This document shows positions 11,701 through 19,100 of a stretch of DNA of 64,000 nucleotides, in pieces. Every line of letters begins with the position of its first letter. Within the stretch, counting starts at the first letter, position 1. Made by a program: the position numbers and the translations under genes. The stretch is from Marinihelvus sp036351115 (GTDB lineage Bacteria > Pseudomonadota > Gammaproteobacteria > Xanthomonadales > SZUA-36). The notes under the pieces were generated by a model. It was not told the origin of the DNA. It saw only the letters and a list, made by a program, of their open reading frames with translations, and made no database searches. The DNA lies in the NCBI GenBank assembly GCA_036351115.1, contig JAZBOL010000142.1, forward strand, positions 62,001-126,000, given 5' to 3'.

Positions 11701-13774
11701 GCCGCCGCTGGTGGAAGTGGTGTTCAACCTCAACCGGAAGCTGCCGGAGGAGAGCTTCGAAGGTCTGAACACCCGGATCCGGGAGGTCCAGAAGCGGTCC
11801 CTGATCTGGGACATGTTCCTCAACTGTTCCGAGGAAGAGGGCAGGCTGACGACGGACTTCGACTACAACGCCGACCTCTTCGACGAGGCGTCGATCCGGC
11901 GTTTTCTCGAGGGATTCGAGCACTTGCTGGCGGCCGTGTCGGCGAAGGTGGCCCAACCGGTCGGAACGCTCCCGGTCATGACCGGGGAGGCTGAAGCGGC
12001 CGTGCTGGCCTTCGGACGCGGGGCGGAGCTTCCCGTGGAGCCCGGGACGGTTCTCGAGCGTTTTCGCGCCCAGGTCGCCGAGCGCCCGGACAGTCCCGCG
12101 GTGCGCCACCAGCAGTCAGAGCTCACCTATGCCGAGCTGGACCGCGCGTCCGATGCGGTGGCGTCGAGCCTGCATGCCGCGATCGGAGACACGGAGAGTC
12201 AGCCCGTCGTGGGCATCTGCATGCCCCGCTCCGAGCAGCTCCTGGTAGCGATCCTGGGCGCCTGGAAAGCGGGTTGTGCTTACCTGCCCCTCGATCCGGG
12301 TTTTCCCCATAGCCGTCTTTCCTACATGGCCGAAGACGCCGGCGCCGCCTTGCTCATGGTGGACGGCGAGGCGCCCCTGAATTTCAACGGTCCCGTGATT
12401 TCCATGGATACGCTGCTGTCCGCGGAAGACGCCCGGCCGCCGACGCCGGCCCTCGCCGGCGAGCTGGCCTACGTCATCTATACATCAGGCTCCACGGGCA
12501 AGCCCAAGGGCGTGTGTATCGGCCACGACCAGGTCGCCAATCTTCTGCAGAGCATGGCCAGGGAGCCAGGGCTCGAAGCGAAAGACGTGCTGCTGGCGGT
12601 GACGACCCTCTCCTTCGATATCTCCGTGCTGGAGTTGCTGCTTCCGATCACGGTCGGCGCCATCGTCCACGTGGCCGGGCAGGAGGAGGCGAGCCACGCG
12701 CAAGTGCTCATGGATCTGCTCGAAACCAGCGGCGCCACGGTGCTCCAGGCCACGCCATCGACCTGGCGCATGCTGATCGACGCCGACTGGACGGGCAAGC
12801 CGAATCTCAAGGCCCTTTGCGGTGGTGAAGCTTTGCCCCGAAACCTGGTCGAATCCCTGCTTCCCCGGGTGTCCAGTCTCTGGAACCTGTACGGACCGAC
12901 GGAAACCACCGTGTGGTCCAGCGTCGATCGCGTTCTCGATGCCGATGGGCCGATCACGGTGGGGCGGCCCATCGACAACACGTTCATGGCGATCCTGGAC
13001 GAGCACGGTGCGCCGGTGCCGATCGGCGTGGTGGGGGAGCTCACGATCGGCGGTGCCGGAGTGGCTGCGGGCTATCTCGGGCTCGATGACCTGACCCGGG
13101 AACGGTTTCCGGATAATCCCTTCAGCGACACGCCGGGTGCGCGCATGTACCGCACCGGAGATCTCGCGCGTTTCCTGCCGGATGGCCGCATTGAGCACAT
13201 GGGCCGTGCGGACAACCAGGTCAAGGTCCGTGGCTTCCGGATCGAACTGGCTGAAATCGAGTCCTGCCTCGACCAGCTGCCGGGGGTCGATCAATCCCTG
13301 GTCAAGGTCTTTGAGCCTGCCCCGGGAGATCAGCGCCTGGTGGCGTATCTCGTGGGTAGCTCGGAGCAGGGTCCGAACAGTATCGCGCTCCGCAAGGCGT
13401 TGCGGAAGCGCCTGCCGGATTACATGATTCCCCAGCACTTTCAGCAGCTCGATGCGCTGCCTCTGACGCCCAACGGCAAGATCGATCGCCGGGCGCTGCC
13501 GGAGCCGGAGGCCTTCGTGGGCACGGGTCAGGCATTCGTGGCGCCTGCCACCGAGACGGAGCAGGCAATCGCGGCGATCTGGTCCGAGCTCATCGGTGTC
13601 GAGCAGGTCGGTCGCGAGGACAACTTCTTCGAACTCGGGGGGCACTCGCTCCTGGCCATGCGGGCCATTCGGCAGATGGTGGACGTGGTCGGGATCCGGG
13701 TTCCGCCACAGCACCTGATCATGGACTCGCTGAAGGAGATCGCCCAGGCGGTCGAGTCGAGAGGTGCTGCCTGA
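5738..13774 (+). CDS. PKS-aminotransferase-NRPS megasynthase (KS-AT-ACP-AMT-C-A-PCP)
   Basis: 2678 residues. In order: KS (Cys186 in TACSTSL), AT (Ser640 in GHSLGD, HAFHS malonyl motif), ACP (Ser979 in GFDSL), a Pro/Ala/Gln-rich linker (about 1010-1180), a class III PLP aminotransferase of the glutamate-semialdehyde type (Lys1453 in YGKIIGGG), condensation domain (HHIVFDG, 1780-1786), adenylation domain (YTSGSTGKPKG from 2248) and PCP (Ser2637 in GGHSLL). The layout matches the beta-amino-acid-forming modules of mycosubtilin MycA and microcystin McyE: a beta-ketoacyl-ACP is transaminated and condensed with the next amino acid. The A-domain pocket reads D-I-L-Q-L-G-L-V-W-K, essentially the glycine code. 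No thioesterase or reductase terminates it, so release needs another protein. Start ATG follows AAGGA by one base, within an upstream GGAGG context. Confidence 0.95.
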   Translation: MKRVENDIAIIGMAGRFPGARDLETFWENLRAGRDSISRFSREELLASDYALEEVLEDPGFVPARGVLEDIDLFDAGFFGFRPREAASLDPQQRLWFECAWEALEHAGIAPAKTAQRIGVFAGGGYLNTYLMLNLCQDRDAVERLVRLRSVDAFQNIINNDKDFLPTRTSHLFGLTGPSVNVQTACSTSLVSVVMAAQSLVLGESDVCLAGGISIQLPQVRGYLAQEGGMDSFDGVLRPFDARANGTVFGNGVGVVVLKRLADAERDGDRVLAVLKGYALNNDGSRRASYVAPSPEGQMDVIRRALAMAGGDAGGLSYVEAHGTGTSTGDPIEVNALSTVFAESADRRGYCGIGSVKGNVGHLDSAAGVVGLIKVLLALEHEELPPSIHFDEPNPKIDFENSPFYVVRENTRWTGHDAPRRAAISSFGVGGTNAHVVLEEAPVAPAKGDAQDPPWHLLALSARSEAALEARCADLAAYLASRKPPLGAVASTLMNRREDMPYRRFLVAEHVDDAHAALASDDARRLISGVRRTGTDSVPAEVVFLFPGQGAQAPGMGQGLFETEPVFRDTFLACSEGFEPLIGVSLRELLYPAHGQADEDAEEALKQTRLAQPAMFSVELALARLWEHWGLRPAAMMGHSLGDFTAACLAGVFSLEGAIAAIAARSRLMQECRPGAMLAVQQPLEAVEELLAGQEAVALAAVNGPTSCVVAGDFEAVENFADRCAGQDIESTRLRTSHAFHSEMMRPAAERFREALSDIDLAAPEIAMVSSRTGRFLTAEEAVSPDFWARQILDPVRFHDGVKMLSETAGRVFLEVGPGTTLSSLARQAGASKSGVVISSLGHAKDQRPDRAAVLEAAGRLWLADALPQPSPLFTPDLPALPLPTYPFQRTRHWVDAPRSTAGAPGPSTTLPEPVAAPDAGAAQPTTSTDNAMSTSKPEAPSRLPRIRSALADVFEEYSGLDVAGEGPEMTFLEMGFDSLFLTQIATALQNQFGVRMKFRRMLEDLCTLDRLTEFFDESLPPEEFAEARNAAEAATAPAPDQAAPPQPESATTPTQAAAASVPPALPAMTVPVGAGAVAGDMAQSIVQQQLAIMQQQIALLTGAASVAPAQTAQAASAAAPDSAQQPPQVAAEPPGAGVPEAGPSGPEGEAKAPPKPQAFGAQARISTEHDDEFTPRQRACFDAFLERYVEKTGKSKAFTQEHRKVMSDPRVVTGFRPLWKELVYPIVVDRSKGSRLWDLDGNEYVDLTCGFGSNFLGNQPDFLADAIRKQIDLGYEVGPQHPLTADVARLISELTGMERVAFCNTGSEAVMGAMRAARTITGRSLVAIFSNSYHGIFDEVIVRGTKTLRSIAAAPGILASAVENVLVLEYGAPETLEILKERGHELAAIMAEPVQSRNPKLQPREFLKALRTIADDCGAALIFDEVITGFRISPGGAQEYFGVRADLATYGKIIGGGLPFAAIAGGSRFMDALDGGHWAFGDDSYPEVGVTYFAGTFVRHPLALAAARASLEHLKAEGPALQRDLNERTTAFVEGLRDLFARTGAPITIDQFGSLCRLTVSEDEPFGSLLYYWLRDHGVHIWEGFGTFLTTAHSDEDVRHLHEAFEASIRELQAGDLLSGHAESGTDSAIQPGEVAGDPGADAGSGRIPMTDAQQEIWLASQMEPAASCAYNESFTLQLDGDLDVQAFRDAVEWVSSRHDALRLRFDSEGGYQYLVPFEAPELPVHDWRQKTGEDARKALDAVLEHEATEPFDLESGPLIRDALYRLEDTRCVFVSTAHHIVFDGWSAGVYLDEIGYAYSRLRAGEKPDRPPVPGFVDYVRNEAREIRSENGKRALRYWKEVYQDPPPPLELPLVRERPDWRTFEARSLHWAFKDETYQAARRAAARSNTTLYSLLFTTFGAYLGRLTGQDDLVIGIPTAGQAISGEYSLIGHCVNILPVRVRVERERKFDEMLADTARLILDAQEHQPATLGSILRHAPIQRLPGRPPLVEVVFNLNRKLPEESFEGLNTRIREVQKRSLIWDMFLNCSEEEGRLTTDFDYNADLFDEASIRRFLEGFEHLLAAVSAKVAQPVGTLPVMTGEAEAAVLAFGRGAELPVEPGTVLERFRAQVAERPDSPAVRHQQSELTYAELDRASDAVASSLHAAIGDTESQPVVGICMPRSEQLLVAILGAWKAGCAYLPLDPGFPHSRLSYMAEDAGAALLMVDGEAPLNFNGPVISMDTLLSAEDARPPTPALAGELAYVIYTSGSTGKPKGVCIGHDQVANLLQSMAREPGLEAKDVLLAVTTLSFDISVLELLLPITVGAIVHVAGQEEASHAQVLMDLLETSGATVLQATPSTWRMLIDADWTGKPNLKALCGGEALPRNLVESLLPRVSSLWNLYGPTETTVWSSVDRVLDADGPITVGRPIDNTFMAILDEHGAPVPIGVVGELTIGGAGVAAGYLGLDDLTRERFPDNPFSDTPGARMYRTGDLARFLPDGRIEHMGRADNQVKVRGFRIELAEIESCLDQLPGVDQSLVKVFEPAPGDQRLVAYLVGSSEQGPNSIALRKALRKRLPDYMIPQHFQQLDALPLTPNGKIDRRALPEPEAFVGTGQAFVAPATETEQAIAAIWSELIGVEQVGREDNFFELGGHSLLAMRAIRQMVDVVGIRVPPQHLIMDSLKEIAQAVESRGAA

Positions 13775-13777
13775 CCC

Positions 13778-14290
13778 ATGGAGCTCCAGGGCAGCCTGAC
13801 CATCAACGGCAAGAAGTACGAGAAGGGCGACACCATCGCCTGGTACAAGATCTACCCGTTCTTCCTCCTGCACATGGGGGCGTTCGGGTTCTCAGGCTTC
13901 TTCATGGCCTACGCGGACGATGGTCCCCCGCTGTTTTTCCTGTACCTCCACGGGGGTTTCGCCTGCCTGATCTACCTGATCTTTTACGTCGCCATCTTTG
14001 GTGTCGACCGGGTGCGTTGGATGTTCATCAACGCCTTCCTCGGGCTGTTTGGCATCTATGCGCAGATCGACTGGATCCTGTCCTGGTTCGGCAAGCAGGC
14101 GAGCGACTATTCCTGGGCCGTGCATTTCATTCCCTTTTTCTACTACGTGCTCTACACCTTCCTGCTGCACCAGATGGTGCTGGACATCTTTCAGGCGCGC
14201 AGTGATCCGCAGCGCCGCCGCCGCGTGGACCTGGGGTACATCCTCGTTTCGCTGGTGGTTTACGGCGCCATCTGGCTGGGTCGTAGCTGA
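13778..14290 (+). CDS. Uncharacterised four-helix membrane protein
   Basis: 170 residues starting 4 nt after the NRPS stop codon, so it is almost certainly co-transcribed and translationally coupled. After a soluble N-terminus (about 25 residues) there are four or five hydrophobic segments rich in Phe, Tyr and Trp (around 27-45, 50-73, 80-100, 114-133, 149-167) and an Arg cluster before the last one. I do not recognise a family. Its position between the megasynthase and a Na/Pi-type transporter makes an accessory role in transport or product handling possible, but nothing in the residues shows a catalytic site. Confidence 0.8.
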   Translation: MELQGSLTINGKKYEKGDTIAWYKIYPFFLLHMGAFGFSGFFMAYADDGPPLFFLYLHGGFACLIYLIFYVAIFGVDRVRWMFINAFLGLFGIYAQIDWILSWFGKQASDYSWAVHFIPFFYYVLYTFLLHQMVLDIFQARSDPQRRRRVDLGYILVSLVVYGAIWLGRS

Positions 14291-14314
14291 ACCGGTGTTG
14301 CCGGGGCTGATGAC

Positions 14315-16096
14315 ATGAGCCTGCTCGCCATCACGGGAAGTGTCATCGGCGGTATCGGCCTGCTGCTGTTCGGCATGGCCTTGATGACCGACGGGCTCAA
14401 GCTCGCGGCCGGCAAGGCGTTGCGCAACATTCTCTCCACCTGGACCCACACCCGGGCCCATGCCCTGGCGGCCGGTGCGCTCATCACCGGCATGGTGCAG
14501 TCTTCCAGCGCGGTGACCGTCGCCACCATCGGCTTTGCGAATGCGGGCCTGCTGACGCTGCCCGGTGCCCTGTGGTTGGTTTACGGCAGCAATGTCGGCA
14601 CCACCATGACCGGCTGGATCGTGGCGCTCATCGGATTCAAGCTGAAGGTCGAGGCGTTCGCCCTGCCGCTCGTGGGGATCGGCGTCATGCTCCGGCTGAC
14701 CGGGGAGGGCACGCGGCGCGCCTACATCGGGCAATCCATCATCGGCTTCGGTCTCCTGTTCCTTGGTATCGGGGTGCTCGCGGACACGTTCACGGACCTG
14801 GGTGAAAGCTTCAAACTGCCGGTCATCACGGAGCCCTGGATCTGGTCGGTCCTCGTTTACATCGCCGTGGGCATGTTACTCACGACGCTCATGCAATCCT
14901 CGAGCGCGGCGCTGGTCATCGCCCTCAGCGCCGCCGAGAGTGGGCTCATCCCGCTCAATACGGCGGCCATGGTCGTGATCGGGGCGAATCTCGGTACGAC
15001 CACGACGGCGATTCTCTCGGTCTGGGGCGCCACGCCGACGGCCAAGCGCGTTGCGCTGGGCCACGTGATTTTCAACCTGGTGACCGCTACGGTCGCCATC
15101 GCGATCCTCACGCCCCTGCTCGCCACCGTGGCCGCCATCCGGGAGTTTCTTGCCCTGGAGCCCTCCCCCGCGGTCACGCTGGCCCTGTTCCACACCGTCT
15201 TCAACGTGCTCGGTGTCGCGCTGATGTGGCCCCTGTCCGGCCACGTCACGCGGTTTCTGGCGAAACGATTCCAGACGGAAGAAGAGCAGGAGTCGCGCCC
15301 GCGCTTCCTCGACCGGAACGTGCTGGCGCTTCCGCACATCGCGGTGCAGGCCCTGTCCCGGGAAGTGGGCCGAATCCGCGGGATGGCCGTCCACGAGCTT
15401 CGCAACAGCCTGGCCCGGCTGCCCACGCGTCGGCGCCAGGACCTCCACACGTTGGCCAAGCGCCTGTCGAATGCGGTCGGTGACTACACCGCGGAATTGA
15501 ACCGCACGGCGCTGCCGCTGGACATCACGCGTCTGTTGCCGGACCTGCTCTACGGCACGCAGCAGTTGAGCGTTGTTCTCGAATCCGTCAGCGAACTGAA
15601 CGCCCTCCGGGACAATCTCTCCAGCGAGGATCCGGCGGTTCAGTCCGCCCTGGACGGGTACATCCTGGCGGCGGAAGAGGTGCTGGACAGCCTGCAAGCC
15701 GAAAAAGGAGACCTGCAGGTCACCAGACCCATTCCTGTGCCCATTCCCGGCCCCATTCCCGGGCCGGGTCCGGGGTCGATCTCCGAGCCCATCGAGGCAG
15801 TCAGGGATGCGGAGGACATGGCGATCGAGCAGGAGAGCGCCTGGGGTGGACTCGAGGCGCGCTACACCACGCTCAGGGAGGTGGCCCTGGTCGCGGCTGC
15901 CGAGGGGCGGCTCAGTGCCTCGGATATGACCAAGGTCCTGCGCTACGCCACCTTGCTGCGTCGCATGCTCAAGCAAACGCGGCGGGCCAGCGATCGCATC
16001 GTTTCGGTGCAGTCCTCCCTGGTGGAGGGTACGGATCCCGGGAACGCCGAAGCGTCAAAAAGCGGATCGGAATCGGCTTCCGAGCTTCTCGACTGA
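14315..16096 (+). CDS. Na/Pi cotransporter family protein (NptA/YjbB type)
   Basis: 593 residues. The membrane half (1-about 320) contains the duplicated QSSSA motif of sodium/phosphate symporters (MVQSSSAV near residue 66 and LMQSSSAA near 193) and the companion GSNVGTT / GANLGTT motifs. The C-terminal half is a PhoU-like helical cytoplasmic region, as in bacterial NptA and YjbB homologues, which move phosphate with sodium or export it. Between two helices sits a short Pro-rich run of P-I-P/G-P repeats (bases about 15727-15783). It lies 24 nt after the small membrane gene, in the same direction. Its substrate here is inferred from the family only. Confidence 0.9.
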   Translation: MSLLAITGSVIGGIGLLLFGMALMTDGLKLAAGKALRNILSTWTHTRAHALAAGALITGMVQSSSAVTVATIGFANAGLLTLPGALWLVYGSNVGTTMTGWIVALIGFKLKVEAFALPLVGIGVMLRLTGEGTRRAYIGQSIIGFGLLFLGIGVLADTFTDLGESFKLPVITEPWIWSVLVYIAVGMLLTTLMQSSSAALVIALSAAESGLIPLNTAAMVVIGANLGTTTTAILSVWGATPTAKRVALGHVIFNLVTATVAIAILTPLLATVAAIREFLALEPSPAVTLALFHTVFNVLGVALMWPLSGHVTRFLAKRFQTEEEQESRPRFLDRNVLALPHIAVQALSREVGRIRGMAVHELRNSLARLPTRRRQDLHTLAKRLSNAVGDYTAELNRTALPLDITRLLPDLLYGTQQLSVVLESVSELNALRDNLSSEDPAVQSALDGYILAAEEVLDSLQAEKGDLQVTRPIPVPIPGPIPGPGPGSISEPIEAVRDAEDMAIEQESAWGGLEARYTTLREVALVAAAEGRLSASDMTKVLRYATLLRRMLKQTRRASDRIVSVQSSLVEGTDPGNAEASKSGSESASELLD

Positions 16097-16164
16097 TCCA
16101 AATCACCCCGTTTTCAACTGGTCCAGCATAGATTCCCCCTACAAGCCGAAGGCAGGAGAAGAGC

Positions 16165-19100
16165 ATGGCGACCCGCCCCGAAGAGGCGCAGGCGAGAAAA
16201 CAGGCGGCCGCGCAGGGCTGGGGTCAACTCGCCGGCGAGCAGGAGGAGGTCGAGGCGTGCAAATCGGCCAGCGAGGATCCGGGCGCTTTTCATGGCGACA
16301 TCGCCTCCGCGGAGCTTCACTGGTTCGCAGATGGCGCCTGGGTGCGTCGCGACCCGGTCACAGACAACTGGGGCGGATTCGACGCCAGCACCGGAGAGGC
16401 ATTCCAGGAGCGCGCCAGGCCGTCCGCCTGGCGACCCTGGACCACTGCCTTCGATGACAGCGACGCGCCGTTCTACCGCTGGTTCCGCGGGGCGCAGACC
16501 AACGCGTGCTTCAACGAGATCGACCGACACGTGCTCGGCGGGCGTGGCGCCCACGAAGCGTTTCGTTTCGAAGGAGACCGCTGGGATCCGTCACGCAACG
16601 ACGACCGCGGGGGGCCCGTGGTCGAGCGACTCATACCCTATCGCGAATTGCTCCTCGAGACGGTACTGCGCGCCGAGGTGCTCGCGAACCTGGGTCTCGA
16701 GGCCGGTGACCGGGTGGCCTTCAACCTGCCGAGCATTCCGGAACAGCTGTTCTACACGGAGGCCGCCAAGCGCCTCGGCCTGATCTACACCCCGGTGTTT
16801 GGTGGATTCTCCGCCAAGACCCTGTCGGACCGCATCCACGATGCCGGTGCCCGGGTGGTCGTCACCGCCGACGGTGGCTACCGCAATGCCGAAACCGTGC
16901 CGTACAAGGCCATTTACACCGATCCGGCACTGGACAACTTCGTGCCGCTGCCGGCCGCGCTGGCTGCGTTCCGGGACGTGCTCGAAGAACTCGAGCCGGA
17001 GTTCGCGCTCGGTGAACGGGCCGAGCGGCTGTTTGAGCGCACGCAGGCTGCCCTGGCCGGGGAAATCACCCTGGAACGCAGCGACCTCATGCGGGAACTG
17101 GGCCGCGCCCTTGCGGAAGAAGCCGATCTGCCGCCGGATCGGGCCGCCACCATTCGCACCACGGTCGCACGACGCCTGGCCGAGGCGGGGCACGCCGTGG
17201 AGCACGTTATCGTGGTGCGCTATACGGGGCAGGAAGTGGTTGAGCAACCCCGGGACCGCTGGTCGCACGAGCTGCTCGAGGCCGCCACCGGCCGCGTACT
17301 CGATCGGGCGCGGGAGGCCGGTTTTGACGTTGCGGATCGCGATGCCCTGCTGGCTCTTGACGACCAGGATCTGTGGCGCGCGCTGTGCGCCAGTCATCCG
17401 GCGCGCCCGGTGCCCGCGGACTTTCCCCTGTTCATCATTTACACCTCCGGCTCCACGGGCAAGCCCAAGGGCGTGGTGCACACCCACGGGGGCTGGCTGG
17501 CCGGTGTCACCCACACCCTGCGCACCGTGTTCGGCGCGACACCCGATGACCGGCTGTACGTCATCGCCGACCCGGGCTGGATCACCGGCCAGTCCTACCT
17601 GATCGCCGCGCCCCTGTCCCTCGGCATCACGTCCATCGTGGTCGAAGGTTCACCCCTGTTTCCGCATGCCGGACGTTTTTCTTCCATCATCGAGCGGCAC
17701 GGTGCGACCCTGTTCAAAGCGGGCTCGACTTTTCTGAAGGCCGTCATGACCGACCCGGCGAGTACGGAGGACATGGCGAGCTACGACATGAGCGGCCTGA
17801 AGGCGGCGACGTTCTGTGCCGAGCCTGTGTCACCGGCGGTCCAGCAGTTCGCCATGGACCGGGTCTGTCCCCATTACATCAACTCATACTGGGCCACGGA
17901 GCACGGCGGCATCGTGTTCACCTGTCCCTGGGGCGGCTACAAGCCCCTGGCGGCGGATGCCAAGACCTGGCCGCTGCCCTGGATCGAGGCCGAGGTGCGT
18001 ATCGCCGAAGCGGACGACGACAGCGGCACCGCGACATCCTGGCGTCGCGCCGCCGAGGGCGAGAAGGGCGAGCTGGTGATTACCCGGCCCTATCCCTACC
18101 TGGCGCGCACCATCTGGGGAGATGCCGGTCGTCTCGGCACGGACGAGTGGCGCGGCGATTTCGAGCGCTTCCGCGCCGTCTATTTCGACCGCTGGAGCGA
18201 CGGCCTGGCCTACACCCAGGGCGACTACGCGCGCCAGCACGCGGACGGTTCCTTTACGCTCCACGGCCGTTCCGACGACGTGATCAACGTGTCCGGTCAC
18301 CGTATCGGCACGGAGGAAATCGAGGGCGCCATTTTGCGCGACAAGGTGCTGCTGCCCGACTCCCCCCTGGGCAATGCCGTGGTCGTGGGCGCGCCCCACG
18401 ACGAGAAGGGCGAGACACCGGTGGCGTTCCTGATCCCGTCGCCCGGCGCCCGCCTGAAGGACGAAGACCTGGATCGCTTCAAGGGCCTGGTCCGAAGCGA
18501 GAAGGGAGTCACCGCCGTACCCTCCGATTTCCTGGTGGTTTCCGCCTTCCCGGAAACGCGGTCGGGCAAGTACATGCGCCGCACGCTGCGCGCGATCCTC
18601 CTGGACGAGCCGCTGGGTGACCTGTCGACCCTGCGCAACCCGGAAGTCATCGACGAGATCAGCGAGACGGTCGCGGCCTGGCGGGCCTTCGGCCGCCTGG
18701 GTGACGCGCGGGAGATCGTGCAGAATCATCGCTACCTGCGCCTCGAGAACCACCCCATCGGCGACGGCAAGACGGTGGCGCTGCTGACCGTGGATTCCCC
18801 ACCGGTCAACTCCCTGAACGAACGCTCCCTGGACGAGCTGCACACCGTGCTCCAGCACGTGGCCAACAAGCCGGAGACTGCGGCGCTCGTGGTGACCGGG
18901 GCACGGAGCGCTTTCGTGGCCGGCGCAAACGTCAAGGAACTGCTCGAGGTGGGCGAAGCGGGTGATCTGGACAGCGCGCAGACCCCGCCCAACGCGGCCC
19001 AGGCGGCGTTCGCGGCCCTCGAAAATCTCGATATCCCGGTGATCGCCGCGGTCAACGGGCCGGCACTCGGCGGCGGCAACGAGCTGGTGCTCGCCTGCTC

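Noticed and set aside
16097..16164. Promoter in the gap before pcs
   Set aside because: A TAGATT at 16129 could be a -10, but the sequence 17 nt upstream (around 16106) has no resemblance to a -35.
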